Shown here piece after piece: positions 11,798-23,901 of a stretch of 64,000 nucleotides of DNA. The notes beneath the pieces are model-generated. The model was not told the origin of the DNA and searched no databases. It saw nothing but the letters and a program-made list of their open reading frames with translations. Source of the DNA: Chaetomium olivaceum (Eukaryota > Ascomycota > Sordariomycetes > Sordariales > Chaetomiaceae); NCBI GenBank assembly GCA_039881045.1, contig JAYWVB010000006.1, positions 496,001 through 560,000 of the forward strand. Reading direction: 5' to 3'. Every line of letters starts with the position of its first letter. The stretch's first letter is position 1. The translations under genes were made by a program, and so were the position numbers.

Positions 11798-11800
11798 TCA

Positions 11801-12107
11801 AAATTGTCAAATATTTTCAGGCTATCATAGCGCTGTCAACTAGCTTTCCCACCCCCACGGAACCCCGCTGTGGTAATAAGGCATCACACCCGCATTTGTC
11901 ATCGCAGTTTTATATACATACCAGATACATTTTTCCGGAACATCAATGTCGAATGGTAAGCGTCGCAATCGGCGAACCGTTAGCATTATTAGTTCATTAT
12001 TGTCTGTATATAAATCACTTCCTCGTCACTGCCCAGCATGTTCGAGCAGCCCCCCTCACCCTTCTCATCTTTTACATCTCGGCTTCTACCACTGCACCGC
12101 CGCTACA
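11801..12107. promoter_or_regulatory. Upstream region of the cupin gene
   Basis: This is about 300 bp between the right end of the mobile element and the cupin ATG. It contains A+T-rich TATA-like stretches (TATATACATACC near 11911 and TATATAAATC near 12007). The element therefore sits almost directly in the cupin promoter. No start-site evidence is available. Confidence 0.35.
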
Positions 12108-12837
12108 ATGTCTTCCTACAACCTTACGCCGCCCCGTCGCATTACAGCATCCAATCTACCCCTGCCTTCCAATCACCGTGGAGATGAACACGCCGAGCCC
12201 GGCGTTGAGGTCAAGGTTGACAGCCTGAAGACTGACTCCCTCCTCGACGGCACCTTGATGCGTTCTGTGGTAGCTACCAGCAAGCAGATTCCCACAAGAA
12301 ATGACGGCTAGTAAGTCGCAACCCATTCCTCCTTTAAAATATATCAGCACAAGTTCAGTCCATGGTCTAACAATTCTCCTCGCAGCGGCGAACTTCCCCT
12401 TGACACTGTCCCAGGCATGGGTATCGTGCTTCCAGGCGGGCTGAACATGTACTACATAGACCTGGCGCCCAACACCGAGGGCACAATGCACCGAACGACG
12501 TCCACCGACTACCTAGTGCTCATCTCCGGCACTCTTAGCCTCATGACGCCTACGCCCGAGGCCTACCAGGTCAAGAACGGGAAGGCCACGTACGGCGAGG
12601 CTGTCGAGACTTTGTGCCATGCCGGTGATGTTGTGGCCCAGCGAGGAATGATGCACGCGTGCGTTTCCTTGTTCAAGTTGCTAACGTTCATCGGTTGCTG
12701 ACGCGTGTGGTAGTCTTTCTAACCGCACCAATGAGTGGGTTCGGCTGCTTGCTGTTGTCTTGTCGTCCGAGACCAACAAAGTTCCCATCGAGGGAACCGA
12801 TAGCCACAAGGAGCTACATGATGCTTGGCTAGCTTAG
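12108..12837 (+). CDS. Small single-domain cupin protein
   Basis: Three exons, 12108-12310, 12386-12658 and 12714-12837, with GTAAGT...CAG and GTGCGT...TAG introns, give 199 codons in a continuous frame. After a polar N terminus (MSSYNLTPPRRI) the protein has the cupin beta-barrel pattern: GMGIVLPGGLNMYYIDLAP, then MHRTTSTDYLVLISGTLSL (motif 1, His plus DY in place of the usual Glu-rich set), then LCHAGDVVAQRGMMHALSN (motif 2, G-D-x6-11-H). Fungal proteins of this type are cytosolic, usually of unknown substrate, and often sit near secondary-metabolism or aromatic-degradation genes. A metal-bound isomerase, decarboxylase or dioxygenase role is possible but not shown. The incomplete first motif makes the metal-binding set uncertain. 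Confidence 0.8.
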
Positions 12838-15800
12838 ATGGACGTAGAAGGGCTGGATGAGTACTATGGCTAAGGGCAATCCAAAGCATATGAGAGCTAG
12901 ATGGGCAGGTAATTTGTCCTCAAGTAGCCTCACAAGATGCGTAGACAATTTAAACGGCGTCAGTTGTCTGCGGTTTTAGCAGCTTTACAGAGCTTGAAGG
13001 TCTTATTTTCGAACCAGGTCTAAGTAAAACGCGGTTAATATAAGTTGAGCTCCATGTATAATCTAGATATGGTTTGGTGGAAAAACATATATTCTACTCG
13101 ATGTCATTTCCCTCAGAACAACGTCGTGACTAACCAAACCACGGCGAATGCGTAATGATTAAAGGATGGCTGGTTAAATTAAAGCTCATCGGTTACCTCC
13201 TGTCGGAGCTGAGACTCGCTGCCCTGCATAGGACCACCGCCATTTTCCATTGGCTAACCGTCGAATGGGCGGTGGCCCGGGTTAGAAATGATGCTGGGGG
13301 TCTAAGACAGATAGCACGTGCATGGCGGGTGCTCTTTCTCAGGAATTTCTACACCTGACCGCCCGCGGGTTGTCTTTGATAACCTCTACTGACTGACGAG
13401 TATGGCATATAGAGGCTGCGGTTTGTCGTTTAGTGGTTTTGATGGGTGTAGGGTCTGCAATTGCTTCGGCCAAGTGGATAATACAGAGACACAGAAAGGA
13501 GCATTTAATGGTTGAGGCTGAAGATTTATTCGTCCGAACCATGTGCTTGTGGTCGTGTACATAGTAATACTCATAACTGTAGATTGAAAAACGGGTGTGG
13601 TCCTGCTCATCTCGAGGTTTACATTCTCCGCGTCCGGCCGGACTGAAGGCGGGGCCGATCCGGTGCGGCATAAGTGGGGCCGCTCGTCACCCCGCGAGCA
13701 CCACCCGTTGTTTCAGTTTGTGGATTCACCAACCGTATGTTATGTAGAAATGATTTTTGGAAGTGTCACTTGGTCAGCCAGCTTGTCAACCTGAAATTAT
13801 TTCGAGAAAATCAACAGGTAGATCTACTGCTCCTCAATTCGACGTTGAAGACAAACTGTGAAGCTCGAAAGTCTAGAGTGTGGAATAACCAACACCGTCA
13901 TTCAAATTTGCTGGATTCCCTGGACTGCGACCGGTACTATCACCATGGCCTTGACATAGTGTAAAGCCTACTCGGTCACATACCGAGGGCTTGTCTAAAC
14001 TGTATAGTCACTCTATCAGTCTCACTCGACACCGCTTTGTTTCCTTGAGAACCGCGACATTATTTTGCCGAGTCAAGGGCAGAGGTCTCACTGCTCCATA
14101 CAATAGCGAGCCAGATTTCCCCAATAAACGGGACGTTGTCTTGGCCGAGCAGTGACCGCGCATCCAAAACTTGCAAGTTGACAATGGAGCATTCCAACTC
14201 TGACCTCCGAGGGAAACAGACCAACCAGGTCGTTGGTCCCCGCGCCGGGAGATTCTAGTGCTTTCTATGTACATGGACGAAGTACACTGGTTTCGAGGTC
14301 GTTGCTGGATTTGAGGGCCCCACCAATCAAGTCATCATCAAACTTCGTCATAGACTGGTGTTCTCAGGTTGAGTCGTCGAAGAACATCGTCAAAGCTGGA
14401 AGATCACCAACTAACCCACGAAGACTACACGGGAGGATCATGATGAACATGTAGGTAGTTACTTATTCTGGCTGATCAGCGCGCCACAAGGAAAAGAGAA
14501 GATCGATCCGAAGAGATTCGCCTTGTAAGAATGGCCCGTGGCATTGGGCGAAGTCGAGAGATCGAGTCGCTATTTCGCCATCGGCTCGGCTGAGTGAGAG
14601 AGATCGAGGCACATATTTCGGAACGAAGACGGAGACTTAAGAGAGATAACTGTCCTCGGGGATAGGGGTTGTTTTTGCGGCTGGAGACGCTTTCCCACCG
14701 TGGCGATGAATGATCACCCACCCGGGAGCACGGAGGCGGCACGGCACGGAAGGTTCGCGGGCTGTCGGACAGTCCCAGACCCCGACGGAAGACCCACAGA
14801 GCTTCGGAGTGATGGGTTTGCTTTCGGATGACGCTTTGGCCGGTCAGCATCTTGGCACTCAGTCTCGACTTCGGACGAGCTCATTGGACAATCGCAGCCC
14901 TGCCAAGAGCTGACGAGATTGAAAGGGTTGTGAGCGGATGGGGCACGCCATCGGGCACAAAATACAAGCAACACGAATGCTCACTCGGGTACTTGCCTGC
15001 TTACCTGTTGGGAAGAAGGCATCTATGTAACTAATAGGAACCCTTTCCGGAAGCCTGATTCGAAGATTTAACAAGTGGTGACTACGGTTTGGGTTGCGAG
15101 CACTCTCAGAGGTTGCATCATGATGAATCATTGGGTTTGGAAGGGTCGGTTTCGCTTTTTGCATCCTTGTCCCGATTACGGGAAAGGGGAGGGGCAACCG
15201 AGTTGGGGGCAGCCCCACGGATTAATTTCGCAGCTCGGCGAGCCAAGGCTTCTCTTCTCAGAATGATTCTTCGATCTCAACGGTCGAAACCAGGATTGCT
15301 CAATCATCCTTAGATAAGGGGAGAAGTAAGGTACATCATCGGTGACTGAGTGACATTGGTCCTGCGGATCGAGCTCAATGGCGAGACATGGAATTCGTCC
15401 CGGTACGAGCGGAGGGCTCGGTCTTGTGCGAGGAGAATGCGCCATTGATGTACATTTCTTTCTCACCAAGGCTGAATCGAGACTTTTCCCCATGGATGAA
15501 AACGTTGGTTGCACGTTGAACCCCACATTTCCATGCCGAGCCTTTTGTCGGGAACTTTTCCTTTGCGCATGCCGCCAACTGGTCCCACAACGCATGCCAG
15601 CCGGCGCCCGATGCAGTGCGCGATCCCGCCAGGAGGGTCCAACTCCACTCGGGCCCTGCGAAGACCCCGTCTCTCCAGCAGTCACTTTTATAGCCCGCGA
15701 GGCCCCAGTTGTTCGAGGGGCTAACTATTTTGTTGTTGGCTTGTTGTTCATTGTCGCGTGCCACGCTTGTCTCTTTTGCCCATTTCTATTCCTACCACTC

Positions 15801-15985
15801 GTTCTCCGCCATTTTATCTGTCTCAGATCTCGATTTCCACCGATTCCCCTTGCGCGTTAGAACGAACATCCCTCCCGTGTTAGTGGGTGGGCGGCGTCGA
15901 GTTCCTGTGGCCCCACAACGGCACTCTCCACGTTTGTCTCTGATCGCTGCGACACGTGGTGGCGCGTCAGCGGGACGGAGAACCC
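12838..15985. other. 3.1-kb gene-free region with the ABC-G promoter
   Basis: No reading frame here has a recognisable domain or consistent introns on either strand. The last few hundred bases, up to the ATG at 15986, must include the promoter and 5' leader of the ABC-G pump, including a pyrimidine-rich stretch at about 15770-15850. Long upstream regions are usual for regulated drug-efflux genes. I see no tRNA or repeat. Confidence 0.5.
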
Positions 15986-18900
15986 ATGTCCCTCACGGGC
16001 GCTGGTTCCTTTGGGAACTACGATTTGACGGCCCAGATGACCGGGTCGCCGATTGCACGACAGACGACACATGAGCAGGAAGAGGAGGTTCCCACACCTG
16101 CCGGCTCTTCGCCAGGGCGCAATGAGAAGGGCAGCGGGACCCGTGCAACCTCGACGACGGAGGTTGCCGACGGCGATGCTTTAACTGAGAAGGACGCCAC
16201 CGGTGCTGGGGATGACGATGATGCGATCGAGCAGGCCCGCCGCCACAGCATCGTGCAGGATTTGGCGAGGAAATACACCGCCCAGTCGCACGCAGCCGTC
16301 GAAGGTGAAAACCCCTTTTCAATCGCCTCCACGGATGAGGCGTCGCCATTGAACCCCCATGGACCCAATTTCAGCGCCCGTGCCTGGGCTAAGGCCATGG
16401 TCAACTTGATTGCCGGCGAGGGGAACAAGTTCCGCACGACGGGTGTTGCGTTCCAGGACCTCAACGTTCACGGCTTCGGGTCACCCACCGATTACCAGAA
16501 GGATGTCATCAATGTGTGGCTTGAGACAGTCGGCCTTGTCCGCAAACTTACAGGGCATGGAAAGCGCCGGATCGATATCTTGCGCGACTTTGATGGTCTG
16601 GTTCGCAATGGTGAGATGTTGGTCGTCCTGGGCCCTCCTGGATCGGGCTGCACGACTTTTTTGAAGACGATTGCCGGCGACTACAACGGCATTTTCATGG
16701 ATGACAACTCCTATTTTAATTACCAAGGTATGCCCTCGATTCTGCTGGTGCTGTATTTGTCTTGGATTTTGTTTTTGCTAACTTTGCGCCAGGCATGACC
16801 GCCAAGGAGATGCACACACACCACCGAGGCGAGGCCATCTATACTGCTGAGGTCGACACCCACTTTCCGCAGTTGAGCGTTGGCGACACGCTCACTTTCG
16901 CTGCTCGTGCCCGCGCCCCGCGTCAGCTCCCCCCTGGTATCTCTAAAACGATGTTCGCCAACCATATGAGAGATGTGGTCATGGCTATGTTCGGCATCAG
17001 CCACACCATCGATACACGCGTCGGTAACGAGTACATCCGTGGTGTCTCGGGTGGTGAGCGGAAGCGGGTCACCATTTCGGAGGCCGCCTTGTCCAATGCG
17101 CCGTTACAATGCTGGGACAACAGTACCCGTGGCTTGGACAGCGCGAACGCCATCGAATTCTGCAAGACGCTACGGTTGCAGACCGAGTTGTTCGGGAGCA
17201 CCGCATGTGTGTCTATCTACCAGGCCCCTCAGAGCGCCTATGATCTGTTCGACAAGGCGATTGTGCTGTACGAAGGACGTCAAATCTTCTTCGGCAAGGC
17301 TAGTGACGCTAAGCAGTACTTCATCAACCTCGGCTTTGACTGCCCTCCTCGCCAAACCACGCCGGACTTCCTCACGTCGATGACGAGCCCTCACGAGCGT
17401 GTTGTGCGTCCGGGTTTCGAGGGGAAGGCTCCTCGCACGCCCGACGAGTTCGCCACCGCGTGGAAGAACAGCTCCGAATACAAAAGCCTCCGGGCTGAGA
17501 TTGAGGAGTACAAGCAGAGCCATCCGATCAATGGCCCCGACGCTGAAGCTTTCCGTGCTTCGAAGAAGGCACAACAGGCCAGGAGCCAGCGGTTGAAGTC
17601 ACCCTTCACCCTTTCCTACGTACAGCAAATCCAGCTCTGTCTGTGGCGCGGATGGAGACGTTTGATGGGCGACCCGAGCTTGACCCTAGGAGCCTTGATA
17701 GGCAACTTTATCATGGCTTTGATCATCGCCAGCGTTTTCTATGATCTCCAACCGAATACCTCCAGTTTCTACCAACGAGGCGCACTCCTGTTCTTCGCCT
17801 GTCTAATGAACGCTTTCGCCAGTGCCCTTGAGATTCTGACCCTGTACGCCCAACGCCCTATCGTCGAGAAGCACGACCGTTATGCACTCTACCACCCGTC
17901 CGCCGAAGCCATCGCCTCTATGCTTTGCGACATGCCGTACAAGGTTGCGAATACGATCGTCTTCAACCTCACTCTGTATTTCTTGACCGGCCTGCGTCGT
18001 GAGCCCGGAGCATTCTTCTTCTTCTTGCTCATTTCGTTCTGCACCGTCCTGACCATGTCCATGATCTTCCGGACTATTGCAAGCTCATCGAGAACTCTGT
18101 CGCAGGCCATGGTGCCCGCCGCTCTCATCATCCTTGCACTGGTCATTTTCACCGGTTTCGTTATCCCCATCGACTATATGCTCGGTTGGTGCCGCTGGAT
18201 CAACTACATCGACCCTCTGGCATACGCATTTGAGTCCCTTATGGTCAACGAGTTTCACGGGCGCACCTTCGAGTGCACTCAGTACACTCCGAGCCCGGCT
18301 ACGAAGGCGGTGGACCCATGAACCGTGCGTGCGCTACGGTCGGGAATGTTGCAGGCGTGAGTTTCGTCGATGGCGACACCTACATTAACTCGGCGTTCCA
18401 GTACTATCACATACATAAGTGGCGCAACCTGGGCATCATCTTCGTTTTCATGGCCGGCTTCCTCGCCTGTTACATGTTCTCCGCCGAGAATGTCGCCGCT
18501 CAAAAGAGCAAGGGCGAAGTGCTGGTCTTCCGCCGTGGCCACAAGCCGGCATCGTTCAAGGAGAACAAGGGTGATGCCGAGTCCGGCGGCACGCCTGTGG
18601 TGGGCCCTATTGTCAAGGCTGCCGATGGGAATGTTTCCGACGGCCACTCGTCCGACAAGTCGGCTGGCATGCTGCAGAGACAAACCAGTGTTTTCCATTG
18701 GAACAATGTTTGCTACGAAGTAAAGGTCAAGGGTGAGACACGGCAGATTCTCAACAACGTCGACGGCTGGGTCAAGCCTGGAACCTTGACCGCTTTGATG
18801 GGCGTTTCGGGCGCTGGAAAGACGACCCTCCTCGACTGCTTGGCCGATCGAACCTCTATGGGCGTCATCACTGGCGAAATGCTCGTTGACGGCAACCCCA

Positions 18901-20788
18901 GAGACACCTCATTCCAGCGCAAGACGGGCTATGTCCAACAGCAGGATCTCCATCTCCAGACAACAACGGTTCGCGAGGCCTTGAATTTCAGCGCCGTTCT
19001 CCGCCAACCTGCTCACGTCCCGCGCGCCGAGAAGCTTGCGTACGTCGACGAGGTTATCAAGCTCTTGGAAATGGAGGAGTATGCCGATGCGGTCATTGGT
19101 GTACCTGGCGAAGGTCTGAACGTGGAGCAAAGAAAGCGCCTCACTATCGGTGTCGAGTTGGCTGCAAAGCCGCCCTTGCTCCTGTTCGTTGACGAGCCGA
19201 CTTCTGGTCTTGATAGCCAAACATCGTGGGCTATTTTGGACCTTCTTGAGAAGTTGACCAAGAGCGGCCAAGCTATTCTTTGCACCATCCACCAGCCCTC
19301 AGCTATGCTTTTCCAGCGCTTCGACAGACTCCTCTTCTTGGCCAAGGGTGGCAAGACGGTCTATTTTGGCGACATTGGAAAGAACTCCAAGACCATGACC
19401 TCCTACTTCGAGCGCAACAGTGGCGTCCCTTGCCCAGAGGAGGCCAACCCGGCCGAGTGGATGCTCGAGGTTATTGGCGCTGCCCCGGGAAGCACTAGCG
19501 ACGTCGACTGGCACCAGGCGTGGCGCGACAGCCCTGAGTATGCCGGTGTCCAAAGCGAGCTGCAGCGCCTCAAGGCCGATGTCAAGGAGTCCACCCCGGT
19601 CAGCAATGATCCCGGCAGCTACCGCGAATTTGCCGCCCCTTTCTCCCAGCAGCTTGTTCAGGTCACCCACCGCGTTTTTCAACAGTACTGGCGCACCCCG
19701 TCGTATATCTACTCCAAAGCCGCGTTGTGTGTTTTGGTTGCTCTCTTTATCGGCTTCGTCTTCTTCAAGGCTCCCAACACCCAGCAGGGAATGCAGAACC
19801 GTAGGTTAAACCTCTCACTCCCCCACCCCCATCTTACCTTGTCGCGTACCCCGAGGCTTTGGGTGCTTTGATTACTTGAAAACACGGCTGACTCGACTGC
19901 AGAAATGTTCGCCATCTTCCAAATTCTTACTGTATTTGGCCAGCTTGTACAACAAACCATGCCGCACTTCGTCATTCAACGCTCGCTGTATGAGGTCCGC
20001 GAGCGGCCCTCGAAGGTGTACGGCTGGAAGGTGTTCATGCTATCTCAGATCATCGTCGAGCTCCCCTGGAACACCCTAATGGGCGCGCTGATGTTCTTCT
20101 GCTGGTATTACCCCGTCGGTCTTTATGCCAACGCTGCGGATGCCGGTCAGACTACCGAGCGCGGCGCCCTCATGTTCCTGCTTCTGGTCGCCTTCCTGCT
20201 GTTCACCTCTACCTTCACCGATTTCATTATCGCGGGTTTCGAGACGGCTGAAGCGGGCGGCAATATTGCCAACCTGCTCTTCATGCTGTGCCTGATTTTC
20301 TGTGGTGTTCTCGCCAACCCGGACACAATGCCGCGCTTCTGGATCTTCATGTACAGGCTCAGCCCTTTCACGTACCTGGTCAGCGCCATGTTGTCGACGG
20401 CCGTGGCCAACACTGAAATCTACTGCGCCGCCAACGAATTCATCAAGTTCAAACCCATCAATGGATCGAACTGCGGGGAGTACATGAAGCAATGGATGGT
20501 CGGCCATGGCGGCTACCTCCTTGATCCCAGCAACGAGACCATGTGCTCGTACTGCCCCATCCGGAATACCAACGACTACCTCGCTAGCGTTAAATCGGAC
20601 TACGCCGACAGGTGGCGCAACTTTGGGTATGTATATCACCAAGCCTCCCTTTTCTTTTCACTTGACGCTAACGGTATTCTAGCATTCTCTGGGTGTACAT
20701 CATCTTCAACGTCTTTGCTGCTTTGGCTCTTTACTGGCTCGTCAGAGTGCCGAAGAAGAAGCTGGGCGGCAAGAAGAAGAAGGAATAA
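15986..20788 (+). CDS. PDR-type ABC-G multidrug transporter (apparent 1-nt frameshift)
   Basis: Four exons, 15986-16727, 16793-19800, 19903-20626 and 20683-20788, have clean GT-AG introns of 65, 102 and 56 nt. The start is the first ATG (MSLTGAGSF). The order is (NBD-TMD)x2. NBD1 has the degenerate Walker A GPPGSGCTT normal for PDR pumps and signature VSGGERKRVTI. TMD1 ends with the extracellular Cys loop. NBD2 has canonical GVSGAGKTT and the signature-position LNVEQRKRLTIGVEL. TMD2 follows, with a lysine-rich C terminus (VPKKKLGG). It is a plasma-membrane ATP-driven exporter of xenobiotics or metabolites, as in AtrB, PMR1 and Cdr1. The extracellular loop is broken: CTQYTPSP and GYEGGG lie in different frames. 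One added base in the CCC run at 18294-18296 joins them and gives exactly 1,526 codons. It is probably a sequencing deletion. Confidence 0.9.
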
Positions 20789-21685
20789 ACGTCTGCTTTA
20801 CCGCGACGGAAAGCCTGCGGCGGGGGTATAATCTGGATGATTCCATCTGACATTTGATTGTCATTTATGAGACGAAGACTTTGAGGAGACCATCCATCGC
20901 TGCCGTTCGTTCGGCATGTCTCGTGATTTCTTTCTATACTTGTTTCTTTTTTGGACAACTACGTCCCCCTTATAATGGCTCAACTCTGTACATACATGGC
21001 ATGTTCATTTCTTCTTCTATAATTCTAGAATAGATTCCAGCATTGGCGTGGGACGGCGCGTGTCAGGTACTTGCATTCCTAGTACCTTCAAAATAGATTC
21101 TACAGACGAAAGACAGCCATTCAAAATATTGCTCAATCCGTGACTTTTTTTGCCTCAAGACGGTCGGTCTGGTCCGTTCTCATCAAGTCTGAATGAATGC
21201 TGGGGATTTTCAGGTGGGATTTGCTCAGGGCCCTGCCTAAATCCTGATGCTGTCGCTGCCAACATATGCATCACTGCCTCGAGGAAAGCAAACCGGTCAT
21301 CACGCAGTACTTGCTCCCTCGCGCACACAATTCATCCTCTTGGTTTCTGTCCCGGAAAGGGTGGGAAATGTGTCTAGCAACATCATCAATACCCTCGCAT
21401 GGGGAAAATTTACACAAGATGTGCCGAACAGGCGGCAGGCTAATCGAGTGGAGGCTGAACCGATCAATGAGCGGAATCCGGGGACGAATTAAGGACGATA
21501 TCCCACTCTTAGGATTTCTCCTGTCCCTTGATGTTGACGTCCGAACAGGCTAGGTGCGAGAGCAGGTACCCTGGAATGACAGACAGGTGAGGTGACATCG
21601 AACAAACAACGGTGAGAATGTAGTGTTACAATTCTATACAAAAGGATCGGGGTCTCATGCCCGGCGCCACGTAGATCGATTAGGA
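20789..21685. other. Convergent intergenic region, ABC-G and SAM50 3' ends
   Basis: It holds the 3' untranslated regions of the two convergent genes. T-rich tracts at about 20940-20955 and AATAAA-poor sequence are present. I see no additional gene. Confidence 0.5.
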
Positions 21686-23324
21686 TTACAAGAAGTTGAT
21701 GCCCACACCAACCTGCAACCCCTTCCGTCCCTCTTCGCCCCTCCGCAGCACGAGAGGTAGGCTGAAGTTAAGCTCAAACCGCGCCACGGGGTGGGCGTAC
21801 ACCAGTCCAACACCGGCCGCTAGACTCGGCAGCCCGTTTGTGAGCTCGCCGACGGCCGACCTGACGCCCTTGAAAACGGTCGCCGAGTCCATCGCTAGCC
21901 CCTCCCTCCCCTTCTTTTCCGTACCCTTACTGTTGAGCGCCACCAACCGTCCGGCGTTCGCGAAGAGCTGCAGTCTCAACGGCGAGTCCGGCCCCGTGCG
22001 GGGCAGCGGGAAGAGTGCGTTCACGCTCCCTGCGGCAAAGACGTCTCCGCCGACTGCGTCAGCGCCATCGTGGGGGCCAACACCACCGATCTTAAAGCCC
22101 CGGACATCGGTGGGGCCTCCAAGTTGGAAGCGGTCGTTGATCCGACTTGGCTGGGCCGCGCCGGTGAGTGAATAACCCGACGGGAGGGGGTATAGGAGGC
22201 CGAGGCGGAGTCCACCGCCAATGGAAACGCCCGACTTGCCCTGACGGCCAGGGACCGTCAGGGGTAGCGCGCCAGACGCTTCGAATTCGGTCTTGGCGAA
22301 AGAGACATCGCCGTTTAGGGGGCCCCAGCCGGCCAGCTCGGAAATGGAGCGGAGTAGATAGCCGTTTTGTGGCAACATCGGGTTGTCACGGCGGTCACGC
22401 GTGAAGGTGTGCGTTAACGAGCTCTTGAGGGAGTCACCAGCATCGGCACGGACGGTGGGCGAGGCTGTCGCCGCCAAACCGGTGAGCTGTCTCCAGGCGC
22501 CCGAATATGCCAGAGCATGAGTGTCGTTGTTCTCCGACAGCCACGCAAGCCGGAGGTTCCCCCCGGTGAGTTGTTCTTCGTGCGATGCCCACGGCTTCTG
22601 TGTCACTGAGCGCAGCGCTTCCACAGAGAGCCGCAAATCTGGATTGCCGTTGACCGGGGCTGAGAGGGTGGCGTTATAGGCGGATCTGGTCCGGGTTCCG
22701 GCACTCGCATTGATAGAGAGGGTTTCGGCGCCGCCAAAAATGTTGCGTGCTACAGCATTGGTGTAGGCAGAGCCCTCGGCATTGCCAAAGTCGGTACCGG
22801 CGCTGAAGACCAGGCGTGACTTCTCCTTCACACGGATTGAGACGTCGAGCTCAGTTATATCGCTCGGCGGCGCTGACTCGGGGCGCGGGGCCTCGGATAG
22901 AAACACTCCAAATCCTTCCTCCTTGAAGATATCTTTCAGATCGCTGCTGTGTCAGCAAAAGTACCCTCTAATGACGCAACGAACAGGAGCGTATATCGCG
23001 CACCGAATCGAGCGAGCTTTTTGGTGGGCTGCGGTAACGTGGTCGAGGACCTGGCCCATTGTAGTCCCGGGAGAGGCGGTGTCCTCGATAACGGGCTTGA
23101 AGACATGGTCAAGCAAGCTCTTTCTAGTGTTGGTCGCGCCGTGAACCTCGAGGGAGCTTATGGAGGCCGGTGTCAGGGCGTGCTCGTTTAGCTGTTGAAC
23201 GGAGCTCGAGTCAGCAACGTGGTTGCGGGAGTTGATGGATGGATTAATTCGGGTGTGCGATTACCATCTGTGTTAAAGCGGCATTGGGAGGCTGTTCCGA
23301 ACTTGTGTTGGCCTTGTCGGCGGC
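21686..23324 (-). CDS. sam50: SAM50/Tob55, mitochondrial outer-membrane beta-barrel insertase (5' end unresolved)
   Basis: The supported exons are 23324-23265, 23191-23004 and 22943-21686, with introns of 73 and 60 nt; together they give 501 codons plus stop in one frame. The second exon encodes the POTRA-like part (ISSLEVHGATNTRKSLLDHVF). The long exon encodes the Omp85/bacterial-surface-antigen barrel: DVSIRVKEKSRLVFSAGTDFGN, TFTRDRRDNPMLPQNGYLL, LGGPTDVRGFKIGGVGP (the conserved loop-6 G(P/T)xxVRGF motif) and a C-terminal beta-signal ending VGVGINFL. In the SAM complex this protein inserts porin, Tom40 and other barrels into the outer membrane. The start codon is not identified. The exon at 23324 begins just after a branch-site-like CTGAC and CAG, so a short first exon should lie upstream, but no candidate ATG has a convincing donor. 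Confidence 0.85.
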
Positions 23325-23901
23325 CTGAGAGGGATGTCAGCTGGGTGAGCTACTGCGACGGGGGGTTCGGATTCCCATTCGGCTGTGGACCGGGACCCAG
23401 AAAATGCACATTTCGTGGAATACAACTTACATGGCTACCGCCTAAGAAAGAGAGGCGGTCATTGCTGCTTCTCTCGGCGTCAACAATGGTCACGATTGCA
23501 GGAGGGCTTGTTCGTGCTCCTTGCTCTCACAGCCCAAGTTCTTCGCCAGACCCTGGCAATCGGCCCCACAAATTCTTCCACACAGCGGAATGGGGCGGCT
23601 GCCAATAAGCCTGGGGGGCCTGGTCTGAGCGTCCTTTCAGCTGACGGCCAACACTCCCGTGTGTCGAGGGACCGCCGTCGTCATCCGGGCTTGCACTTCA
23701 TCCTCTTCCTAAATTCCTCTTTATTAATTTCCGGCACGCCGTAGCCTTTCGCCTCAACACCTGACAATTCACATAGATAACCTAGAGCAATCTCTGCTTC
23801 GCTCCTTCGTTCTTTCGACCTGTCACCCTCATCGTTCGCCTTCCCACCACTTCCCTTTGCAGCCCGCTGCTCTCATCCATCAATCCACGCGGTTTCTAGA
23901 C
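23325..23901. promoter_or_regulatory. Shared divergent promoter region of SAM50 and UBC6
   Basis: SAM50 (minus) and UBC6 (plus) point away from each other, with about 570 bp between the supported coding parts. The missing first SAM50 exon should be inside this interval. The UBC6 side has a pyrimidine-rich leader (about 23760-23880), common before fungal housekeeping starts. Confidence 0.45.

Larger units (their letters stand above)
6186..11800. mobile_element. Degenerate DNA transposon with inverted repeated ends, about 5.6 kb
   Basis: Both ends carry related repeats in opposite orientation. On the left (6211-6265) the units are GAGCAACTAGCATACC-like. On the right (11730-11797) are GGTATGCTAGTTGCATTG-like units, about 18-21 nt, repeated three to four times. 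Inside the left end GCCACTG motifs recur (about 6338-6402), and the inverse CAGTGGC occurs inside the right end near 11630. Between them lie two divergently oriented gene remnants, 8698-6574 (minus) and 9423-11326 (plus). Such terminal and subterminal repeats suit cut-and-paste elements of the CACTA/Plavaka/KDZ kind. The plus-strand gene resembles, from memory, N-terminal and C-terminal parts of fungal Plavaka-like proteins without a catalytic core. The exact ends and target-site duplication could not be fixed. Confidence 0.55.

Noticed and set aside
14476..15764. Several 100-170-codon ORFs on both strands between the cupin and ABC-G genes
   Set aside because: They overlap in different frames, lack domains and splice logic, and are explained by chance in G+C-rich DNA.
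18285..18310. Programmed ribosomal frameshift in the ABC-G transporter
   Set aside because: There is no slippery heptamer or downstream structure, and similar one-base shifts occur in unrelated genes in the window, so a sequencing indel is simpler.
23328..23356. A 29-nt intron in the SAM50 5' region
   Set aside because: GTAGCT...CAG is too short for spliceosomal removal and does not restore the required frame.
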